Assembly: GCF_050948175.1 (NCBI RefSeq)
Contig: NW_027490396.1
Span: 124,001-188,000, forward strand
Direction: 5' to 3'
Length of the DNA: 64,000 bases
Source: Xylocopa sonorina
Taxonomy: Eukaryota > Arthropoda > Insecta > Hymenoptera > Apidae
The notes below the pieces were generated by a model, which saw only the letters and a program-made list of their open reading frames with translations, searched no databases and was not told the origin of the DNA. The position numbers and the translations under genes were made by a program. Positions within the stretch are counted from its first letter, which is position 1. Each line of letters begins with the position of its first letter. Below are positions 1-7,800 of this stretch, in pieces.

Positions 1-167
1 ATCTTCCCTGATCGCCCCCTCTGGTGTGTCTAGAGGGGGTCCTCTGGATTATTTGAACTGCGGCGCGTGTCGCGCGCCGCGCTTTCCACGGCTCACCTGC
101 AATTCCGCTGTGCATCTTGAGTTTACCTCTCCATGGGCTTAAGGGAGTGGTAGAGGTCCTTCTCACA
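1..167 (-). repeat. LTR2-like terminal repeat, partial (copy A)
   Basis: Reverse complement of the first part of the LTR2 seen at 34048-34214. The outer end reads TGTGAGAAGG on the minus strand (end at 167). That is the same start point shared by LTR1 and LTR2 in copies B and C. The TATA box, GA tract and 3' end lie outside the window. An 8-bp inverted repeat with a 5-base loop sits at 60-80. Confidence 0.7.
60..80 (-). other. Conserved GC-rich hairpin in LTR2 (copy A)
   Basis: Arms GCGGCGCG and CGCGCCGC (60-67 and 73-80) flank a 5-base loop. Copies B and C keep both arms exactly but have a different loop base. This suggests an RNA or DNA fold within the LTR. Confidence 0.6.
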
Positions 168-465
168 CCCGAGAACCATCCTGTTTGTCTCCATGGACTA
201 TGGCAGCGGTCTTATCGTTGCAGAGCTCTGGATCGTATCCTTCGGGCTTCAGGGTCTCTTCTTGCTCACTTCCCGACTCCTCCACCGTCGAGCCCGTCAC
301 GCTACCTCGGCGCACAGCCCTTCCGCGAACCTGCGGTCTTATTATCCGCCGAAGAGGCGTCTTATAGGTCGCTTCTTCCATCAGCTCGCCAGTCTTATCC
401 GTCGAACGGAGAGAGAGAAACGAACGGGAGGGGGGGGGGGAAGGTTCTACCATCGTGTATTTCAC
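163..465 (-). CDS. Hypothetical charged open frame abutting LTR2 (copy A)
   Basis: An open frame of about 100 codons (GTG at the 5' end; first ATG four codons later) rich in Arg, Lys and Glu, with a proline run encoded by a G/C homopolymer at 430-440. The stop codon overlaps the first bases of LTR2. No domain is recognised. Copies B and C carry the same frame. In B the poly-C length shifts the N-terminus out of frame, leaving an ATG start further in. It could be the 3' end of a lost element gene or chance in GC-rich DNA; the opposite strand is also open over most of the span, which argues for chance. Coding status is doubtful. Confidence 0.25.
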   Translation of the reverse strand: MKYTMVEPSPPPSRSFLSLRSTDKTGELMEEATYKTPLRRIIRPQVRGRAVRRGSVTGSTVEESGSEQEETLKPEGYDPELCNDKTAAIVHGDKQDGSRV

Positions 466-572
466 GCTCCTCGCAAATACAGCTATCGCAATGGTCCGTG
501 TCGCGCTTCTCGCATGGGTGGTGATCTGCGAGCTAGTCTAACCGAAGCAGGGGGGTGGGTGAGCGAGCCTTG

Positions 573-580
573 TGACGTCA
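573..580. promoter_or_regulatory. CRE-like palindrome (copy A)
   Basis: TGACGTCA, the ATF/CREB-type palindrome, lies within a larger GTGACGTCACCACGTCAC arrangement about 400 bp outside the LTR2 start. It is conserved in copies B (33620-33627) and C (61329-61336). Function is inferred from the motif only. Confidence 0.3.
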
Positions 581-600
581 CCACGTCACAGTACATACAA

Positions 601-1500
601 ATTTGCGATTAAGTAGCTATGTGTTCAAATTCAATTCGGAATAATGCACTAAAAAGCATCCCAGATAACAAACGGCAAGATGGTAGCGACACCACGCCGG
701 CACTATATTGCCACTTCCGAGGAGTGTCAACTGATTCGTAGTCATCTGTGACCGGATTTGTTAACTAAAATGCCAGAACGTGTTACCAGCACATTCTAGA
801 CAAGCGAATCGCACAGCACCAGCACTATGGTGACACGCGTATCATCGCTCCATTCATGAATCTCCTCAGCAATGACGCAGGATCACATTTGGCAATGGGG
901 AACCTGTACTTTCATACAAATTAGAACCGTTAGATGTCAGTAGATGTTCAGCATATGAGTATTGATAGACATTTTGATGGTCGTTTTCCTATATTTATAG
1001 TTATTGAGCGAGTCGTATATATTTCTTTCAATCCATCATAGACTAAAAATATTATTTATCAAAAAAATATTACTTATAAAATAAAAATTCATGCTGTTGC
1101 GTCCCTAACTTCGCCTTGTGTAATTTTTGAAATAACATGCTGTCATCGTATTTAATGTAACCCTCAATTGCATGAATTTGCAACAATAAATTGAAGAAAA
1201 TATATATAAAATAAGTGTGTATATTTTTATGACAAAGTAATTATCGACTTTATGGAAAAAATCGTCCTATCGAGCTAGTTTATAGAAAATAATAAAATCG
1301 AGTTCTTATATCTTTGTTTTGTGCCGGTGTATCTATTTTGGAATCAAAATAAATAAATTGCACAGTTTAGTCATTTTTCATATTTGCTTATAATTTTTAT
1401 GGAAACAGCTTCCCCATTAGTAAATGTCAGCCTACGCCACAACCACGCGTGTAGCTATGGTGAGCTGATAGTGTCATTGTCACGGCCGTGTAGCCCGTGA
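601..1500 (-). other. AT-rich interior, no gene seen (copy A)
   Basis: Homologous to 32700-33600 in copy B. It has AT-rich homopolymer stretches and stops in all frames. It contains a 10-bp palindrome CACGGCCGTG near 1480 and a decayed form of the inverted repeat described at 33403-33425. No gene or RNA is recognised. Confidence 0.6.
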
Positions 1501-2145
1501 TACGAATGCCGCCCCAGTACTAACAGTATGTCATTTCGAAAGCTGAGTAGGAGCACTTTGTTAGCACAGTTCTGTCACGGAATTCGTTCCATCCGTTGTC
1601 ATTGGCGTGCCAATCACTGGCTGCTTGGGATATTGTAGTGCATGAGGCAGACTTGTTCCTTATCATCGTCAAGGAGATGGATTTTCACTCCCCCCTTTTT
1701 GAATTTTTTAAATTATTGTTTGGAATTTTTGCCGCTTCTGTATCTCTATGACCGCATTGTGGATTCAACTTATGTACGATCTTTTTGGTCTTCATCTTTT
1801 ATTACATGTAATATTATATATGTGATGCACGTTTGTTATGTAATGCTCCGATTTGTAAGCCTCAGATACTTTTATTCTTTGGTAAAGCAACTTATTCGAT
1901 TAATATATATTTATTAGACATAGATATAAACAATTAGAAAAATGTTATTAAAACGCTATTAAAAATGTTGTTGCAATCATATATTTAAGGTCTGAAGATG
2001 TAGATGCAATTAATGTCCGATATTTTACGTGATCCAATCGACGTATCGAGTGAGGCTATGAAATATAAAAATCTTTTACTATTCTTCGACCCCTTTACAT
2101 GTTAAATGAATGACTAGTTCTGCAAGACAAAAAGCCTGAATTAGT
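1501..2145 (-). other. Copy-A-specific segment (absent from B and C)
   Basis: In copies B and C the sequence jumps from the end of the coiled-coil frame (GATATCTC) through about 30 unrelated bases to the CACGGCCGTG palindrome. Copy A has about 645 bp here. I see no terminal inverted repeats or target duplication, so a deletion in the B/C ancestor is likelier than an insertion in A. A 91-codon AT-rich plus-strand frame at 1642-1917 shows nothing recognisable. Confidence 0.6.
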
Positions 2146-2460
2146 GAGATATCTAGGAACATAAGTAATTTGTAAGTAACACATCTTTTCTCTTTGAAAT
2201 ATTTGCCTTTGCATAGAATAGAACGTATAGATATAATTGCCTGTTTTGTACTCATTTCGGTCCAATTCTATTATAGCCTTTGAGCAGAAGTAATATTGAT
2301 TATACTTGATTTTTGCAATAGTTCTGTGATTAACAGATTTTATTAACCTAGAATCATTATTTGACGGATTTATCAATCTACTTTGTAGCTCCATCAGTTT
2401 CTTTTTCTGCTCGCTACTTTCCATTTTCAGTTCCGTATACTTATCCTTTATTACCATCAT
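2095..2460 (-). CDS. Hypothetical coiled-coil-like open frame (copy A, long form)
   Basis: 121 codons from ATG. Residues about 1-35 are Lys/Glu/Gln-rich with a heptad-like leucine/methionine pattern (KMESSEQKKKLMELQSRLI), suggesting a coiled coil. The rest is Tyr/Ile-rich. No family is recognised. It lies downstream of the membrane-segment frame at 2547-2846. A GTACGT donor-like site near the end of that frame and an AAAG before GATAAG here would join the two in phase, so they may be exons of one gene. B and C keep the frame but end at a different C-terminus because of a deletion. A-to-B changes are mostly amino-acid altering, which does not support purifying selection. Confidence 0.3.
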   Translation of the reverse strand: MMVIKDKYTELKMESSEQKKKLMELQSRLINPSNNDSRLIKSVNHRTIAKIKYNQYYFCSKAIIELDRNEYKTGNYIYTFYSMQRQIFQREKMCYLQITYVPRYLTNSGFLSCRTSHSFNM

Positions 2461-2546
2461 ATATGTTGCGTAAAATTACAATAACTTTTTGTCTTCAAAT
2501 TTTGCGTATAGTTCAATTAAATTTCCTTTGATTAAATAAACGGAAA

Positions 2547-2846
2547 TTAAAAAACAGTGGCACGTACCATTTCTTGGAAACGTTGTATCGTAATTTTCAT
2601 CTGACTGTTTTGAAAGGCACGCACTTTACTTAACGTTTGCAATGATTCGGTTAACGAAGTAAAGAAATATTCTACTTTCGAAATTGTTGGCTCTTGTAAT
2701 TCTAAGGCAAATATATTCATCTGTCGACATCGCGAACATTGTTTTTTGGCAAAATTCCAGAAAAACAAATATACTATAAGTAAAATAATAAACATCATAA
2801 TATTAAATTTAACTCTGTTCATCGTTGCCTTGTTGGACACATCCAT
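2547..2846 (-). CDS. Hypothetical single-pass membrane open frame (copy A)
   Basis: 99 codons from ATG. After about 13 mostly polar residues there is a hydrophobic stretch (about residues 14-31, FNIMMFIILLIVYLFFW), then a KKQCSRC basic/cysteine motif. An amphipathic, helix-prone tail follows. The layout resembles a type II signal anchor. No family is recognised. Against copy B I count five replacement and three silent differences in 300 bases, close to neutral expectation. Its start overlaps the end of the preceding frame (2819-3067) in another phase. Confidence 0.3.
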   Translation of the reverse strand: MDVSNKATMNRVKFNIMMFIILLIVYLFFWNFAKKQCSRCRQMNIFALELQEPTISKVEYFFTSLTESLQTLSKVRAFQNSQMKITIQRFQEMVRATVF

Positions 2847-3067
2847 AGCAATATACAGGGTGGGGCAGTAATAATTAGCACCTCAGATATCCACGAAACT
2901 ATAAGTTTCATAGAAGTTTTTGCTAATATAAAATTGCATAGTACAAAGGGCCCATCCGTTGATGAAAATAGTTTTTTTGTAAGTGGAGTTATGTTGGACA
3001 TATGAAGGTTACATTCATTTTTTAAAATGAATTGGTATGTCCATTCTTCCGTAATACGATAGAGCAT
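2819..3067 (-). CDS. Hypothetical open frame with possible intron (copy A)
   Basis: 82 codons with a hydrophobic C-terminal half (LIVSWISEVLIITAPPCILL). A GTAACC donor-like site after the GAAG codon context and a TATATTAG acceptor would remove an internal segment without closing the frame. The end contains CCCCACCCTGTATA, a motif that resembles the terminus of dispersed insect transposon relics. The whole stretch may therefore be transposon-derived rather than a gene. Confidence 0.2.
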   Translation of the reverse strand: MLYRITEEWTYQFILKNECNLHMSNITPLTKKLFSSTDGPFVLCNFILAKTSMKLIVSWISEVLIITAPPCILLWMCPTRQR

Positions 3068-3228
3068 TTTAATGCAAGTTTAACGATCTGTAACATGAAG
3101 GCATTGAAGGTTACAAAAAGTAAAGAAAGGCGATAATACTCACGGTTTTGATAGTAAATGAAACATACGTATTGTAAACAGTGGTGGAAGGCGTAATACT
3201 TACCGTTTACTTCACTGTGAATAAACAC
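3022..3228 (-). CDS. Hypothetical tyrosine/leucine-rich frame (copy A)
   Basis: 68 codons starting at GTG, not ATG. An ATG-initiated stretch upstream in the same phase is closed by TGA three bases before this block in all three copies. It is hydrophobic in the middle (YYRLSLLFVTFNAF). A GTAAGT donor-like site lies near the 5' end and a TTACAG acceptor near the 3' end. Two replacement differences from copies B and C are visible. Probably non-coding. Confidence 0.15.
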   Translation of the reverse strand: MFIHSEVNGKYYAFHHCLQYVCFIYYQNREYYRLSLLFVTFNAFMLQIVKLALKCSIVLRKNGHTNSF

Positions 3229-3336
3229 TTTTCGAAGAGCATTTCAATAGTTTGCAGCATAAGTTAAACATGATAAGATTAGTATTGAAAAATCGGTTCG
3301 AATACGTTTGGTTAGGCTGTTCTTTGTGTCGTTCAT

Positions 3337-3344
3337 TTTATAAG
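3337..3344 (+). promoter_or_regulatory. TATA-like box for opposite-strand frame (copy A)
   Basis: TTTATAAG lies 47 bases before the ATG of the candidate two-exon frame at 3391, a plausible distance for a short leader. In copies B and C the same place reads TATATAAG on the corresponding strand. Confidence 0.3.
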
Positions 3345-3390
3345 TACAGAGCTGCGGATTCCTGAGGACAGCTCACAAAATTGTTGAACT

Positions 3391-3613
3391 ATGGAAGATT
3401 ATCATTGTGAATTTGAATCAAAAGGTAATTAAATTCCATTAGATTGTAAACAGATCTCAATGTTTCATTTTAGATAATAAGATTAAATACTCTTTACAAA
3501 ACTACAAGAATGGATACATACTTTTCTGTTATTATTACTTCATAAAGAATTATAATTGCAATTATATAGTTCATTACGATAAAGAATATTTCTCAGAAAA
3601 TTCTAAATATTAA
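3391..3613 (+). CDS. Candidate two-exon small open frame, antisense to the others (copy A)
   Basis: Exon 1 is 3391-3424 (11 codons plus one base). A GTAATT donor and TTTTAG acceptor bound a 49-bp intron (3425-3473). Exon 2 runs to TAA at 3611-3613. The spliced frame is exactly 58 codons including stop. The same donor, acceptor and frame survive in copy B (31208-31430) and copy C (58917-59139), where the stop is TGA. The product would be Tyr/Asn/Lys-rich with no recognisable domain. The intron is short for an insect. The composition is what AT-rich DNA gives by chance, so this is tentative. Confidence 0.2.
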
Positions 3614-4438
3614 ATAAAAGAATCAAGTAAAACATTTTTAATAATTACGAATATGAAAAATACTTGAACATTCCAATAGAAAGATGTCTAAACAGGAGCT
3701 AGAAAAGTCAAACATTCAATTTCAATTCCAGAATTCATCTATAAGAGGTAAAATGTTTCGAAAGCTTTAATTACAGTCTTTAATGCAAGCAGTTGGGCAG
3801 TATTTCAATTTTTAAGAAAATTGATGAAAGTCAACCATTTTGAAGTGGTCAGAATCTTTGTCGTTTGAGCAATAAGTGAATAACAAATAACTGCATAAAT
3901 TCCAGGCTTAAAAACTTATGGATTAAATCCTATGCAGACTCGTTTATGAGCGAGATACTAAATAATAATCCACACTAAGTAATCATTTTAAAACTTAAAC
4001 GATTACATCTCGCGAACTATCAAAGATATCAGAAGCGTGAAAAGTATGTGGTTTATCAAAAACTCTTCTAAAAGAACGGACGAAGCCAATAGAAATCTTT
4101 GTTGAAGTAAGCAAGTTCTAAAGTTCTAAGCAACGCGATGGCCCTTATCTGCCTATGTTTCATAGCAAGTAAGTTCTGAATTTCTATGAAATCCGATGGA
4201 ATTTATCACTACTAACGTTTCAAAGTAAGTTCTCAAAATTCTCAGTTCTACGTTTAAAACTATGTGTGTTCTATATATCTATGTAAAGTGATGGTTCCTA
4301 TTAGTTGTGACGGAAACCTATATATAGTAAGTCAGGGAAGCTCGAAGGGGTTAATTATCTAAATGCTTTAAGGTGTAAAACGTATTTTAATCTAAAGCGA
4401 TCTATCGTTCCAAGGTATCCGCTCACGTACAACTTTTC
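3614..4438. other. AT-rich cassette interior, no gene seen (copy A)
   Basis: Homologous to 30384-31207 in copy B. A short ATG-led stretch at 3683 sits between an acceptor-like CCAATAG and a donor-like GGTAAA and could be a small exon, but nothing supports it further. No RNA gene or repeat is recognised. Confidence 0.5.
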
Positions 4439-4448
4439 TTGGGCGCTA
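4439..4448 (-). other. Primer-binding-site-like motif, mutated (copy A)
   Basis: On the minus strand it reads TAGCGCCCAA where copies B and C read TGGCGCCCAA. It is two bases outside the LTR1 end. The altered second base would weaken tRNA priming if the site was ever used. Confidence 0.45.
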
Positions 4449-4450
4449 GC

Positions 4451-4673
4451 TGCTCAGAAAGTGGCAAAGGGATAGACTACACGACCCCGGGAACCCTGGG
4501 GCGGAACAACCCATGAAACATCGAAATGCTCCTCCTCTCGACTACGCCTAGCCAAGTACACACACTCAGGTCGCGAGATACTGAAGTCACGGCATATTAA
4601 TTTATGATCTCGACGTGGGTTTAACTAACAAGGGCTACGGGAAACTATGCAACACGCCGCAAATTACCGGGTA
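4451..4673 (-). repeat. LTR1-like terminal repeat, 3' part only (copy A)
   Basis: About 223 bp matching the 3' end of LTR1 at 30149-30371 of copy B. The rest of LTR1 is missing; satellite starts at 4674. The break is sharp and falls inside the LTR, so it came after the element inserted or from recombination with the array. Confidence 0.7.
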
Positions 4674-7600
4674 GTATCTTTGGAAGTGTAGTCGAGGTAT
4701 ACATAATACTTCGCAATGAATATTATAACTTACCTTGAAACCCAGAAATGAGATGCGATATTGCGTTTTAGAAGCACTAGATCTCTAATGCTTCGATACG
4801 TGGACATCTGGAAACGCTATTTCCAAAGAAGGAAGTGTCGCATTTACATTCATTGGTATTGTAGACGAGGTATACATAACACTTCCCAATGAATATTATA
4901 TCTTATCATGAAACAGAGAAATGAGATGCGATATCGCGTTTTAAGAAGCATTGGAACTCTAATACTTCGATACGTAGATAACTGGAAACGCATTTTCCTA
5001 GCAAGGAAGTGTGGCGTTTTCATTCTTTTGTAGTGTAGACGAGGTATACACATCAATTGTTACCGAATATTATATCATAGCATGAAACATAGAAATGAGA
5101 TGCGATATCGCGTCTAAGAAGCATTAGAACTCTAATGCTTCTTTACGTGGACATCTGGAAACGCTAATTCCTAAGAAGCAAGTGTCGCATTTACATTCGT
5201 TGGTATTGTAGACGAGATACACATAACACTTCGCAATGAATATAACATCTTATCATGAAACATAGAAATGGGAAGCGATAGCGCGTTTTGAAACGCATTA
5301 GAGCTCTATTGCCTCGATACGTAGACACCTGGAAAACTTATTCCTAAGAAGGAAGTGTGGCATTTACATTCTTTTGAAGTGTAGGCGAGGTATACATAAC
5401 ACTTCGCACTGTATATTATATCTCATCATGAAACATAGAAATGAGAAGCGATATCGCATTCTAAGAAGCATTAGTACTCTTAGCTTCGATACGTAGACAT
5501 CTGGAAACGCAATTCCTAGCAAGGAAGTGTGGCATTTAAATTCTTTTGAAGTGCAACGAGGTATAGATAGCACTTCGCAATTAATATTATATCTTATCAT
5601 GAAACATAGAACTGCGATGCGATATCGCGTTTTAAGGAGCATTACAACTCTATTGCTTCGATACGTAGACATGTGCAAACGCTATTTCCTAGCAAGGAAG
5701 TGTGGCATTTACATTCTTTTCAAGTGTAGACGAGGCATACATAACACTTCGCAATGAATATGATATCTTATCATGAAACGTAGAAATGAGATGCGTTATC
5801 GCGATTTAAGAAGCATTAGAACTCCATTGCTTCGATACGTGGACAACAGGAAACGCATTTCCATGATGGAAGTGTGCAATTTACATTCTTTTGAAGTGTA
5901 CACGACGTATGCATAACACTTCGCAATGAACATTATATCTTATCATGAAACACAGAATTGAGATGCGATATCGCGTTTAAAGAAGCATTAGAACCCTATT
6001 ACTTTGATACGTAGACATCTGAAAACGCATTTCCTAGCAAGGAAGTGTGGCATTCACATTCCTTTGAAGTGTAGGCGAGGTATACATAGCACATCGCAAT
6101 GAATATTATATTGTATCATGAAACATAGAAATGAAATGCGTTATCGCGTTTTAAGAAGCATTAGAACTCTATTGCTACGATACGTGGACATGTGGAAACG
6201 CTACTTCCTAGCAAGGAAGTGTGGAATTTACAATCTTTTAAAGTGTAGACGAGTTGTACGTAACATTTCGCAAAGAATATTATATCTTATGGTGAAACAT
6301 ATAACTGAGAAGCTATATCGCGTTTTAAGAAGCATTACAACTCTAGAGCTTCGTTACGGAGGCATCTGGAAACGCTATTTCCTAGCAAGGACGTATGACA
6401 TTTACATTCTATGGAAGTGTAGACGAGGTAAACATAGCACTTCGCGATGCATATTATATCTTATTATGAAAGAGAAGAAGTGAGATGCGATAGCGCGATT
6501 TAAGAAGCATCAGAACACCATTGCTTCGATACGTAGACATCTGGAAACGCTATTTCCTAGAAAGCACATGTGACATTTACATTCTGTTGAGTGTATGCGA
6601 GGTATACATAACACTTCGCAATAAATATTATGTCATATCATGAAACATAGAATTGAGATGCGGTATCGCATTTGAAGAAGCATTAGAACTCTACTGCTTC
6701 GATACGTGGACTTCTGGAAACGGTACTTCCTAGCAAAAAAGTGTCGCATGTACATTCCATTGAAGTGTACCTGAGGCATACACAACACTTCGCAATGAAT
6801 ATTATACCTCATCATGAAACATTGAAATGAGATTCGATATCGCGTTTTGAGAAGCATTAGAACCGAATTTCTTCAATACGTATACATCTGGAAACGCATT
6901 TCCTAGCACGAAAGTGTGGCATTTACATTCTTCTGAAGTGCGGACGAGGTATACAAGGAAGTGTGGCATTTTCAGTCTTTTGAAGTGTAGACGTAGCATA
7001 CATAACACTTTGCAATGAACATTATATCATATCGTGAAACATAGAAATGAGATACGATATAGCGTTTTAAGAAGCATTAGAACACTATTGCTTCGATACG
7101 TAGACATCTGCAAACTCTATTTCCTAGCAAGGAAGTGTCGCATTTACTATCATTTGAAGTGTAGACTAGGAATACATAACACTTCGCAATGAATATTATA
7201 TCTTATCATGAAACATAGAAGTGAGATGCGATATCGCGTTTTAAGAAGCATTAGAACTCTATTTTTACGATACGTAGACATCTGCAAACAATATTTCCTA
7301 CCAAGGAAGTGTCGCATTTACATTCTTTTGAAGCGAATACGAGGTATACATAACACTCCACAATGAATATTATATCTTATCACGAAACATAGAAATGAAA
7401 TGCGACATCTCGTTTTAAGAAGCATTAGAACTCTCTTGCTACGATACGTAGACATCTGCAAACCCTATTTCCTAGCATGGAAGTGTCGCATTTATATTTC
7501 TTTGAAGTGAATACGAGGTATGCATGACACTTCGCAATGGATATTATATCTTATCATGAAACATAGAAGTGAGATGCGATATCGCGTTCTAAGAAGCATT

Positions 7601-7800
7601 AGAACTCTATTGCTACGATACGTAGACATCTGCAAAGGCTATTTCCTAGCATGGAAGGGTCGCATTTACATTCTTTTGAAGTGAATACGAGGTATACATA
7701 ACACTCCATAATGAATATTATATCTTATCATGAAACATAGCAGTGAGATGCGATATCGCGTTTTAAGGAGCATTAGAACTCTATTGCTACGATACGTAGA

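Larger units (their letters stand above)
1..4673 (-). repeat. Cassette copy A (LTR-bounded unit, inverted, truncated at both ends)
   Basis: This is the reverse complement of the unit at 29781-34806, more diverged from it than copy C is. The left end is cut by the window inside LTR2. The right end is cut inside LTR1, where the match to copies B and C stops at about 4673 and satellite begins at once. It carries about 645 bp (1501-2145) that B and C lack. Its polarity relative to the adjoining satellite matches B and C: the LTR1 end faces the array. Confidence 0.85.

Noticed and set aside
3340..3346. ATAAG/TAAG as a viral late-promoter motif implying an endogenous large DNA virus
   Set aside because: The motif is four bases and occurs by chance throughout AT-rich DNA. 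No recognisable viral core gene is present in the window.
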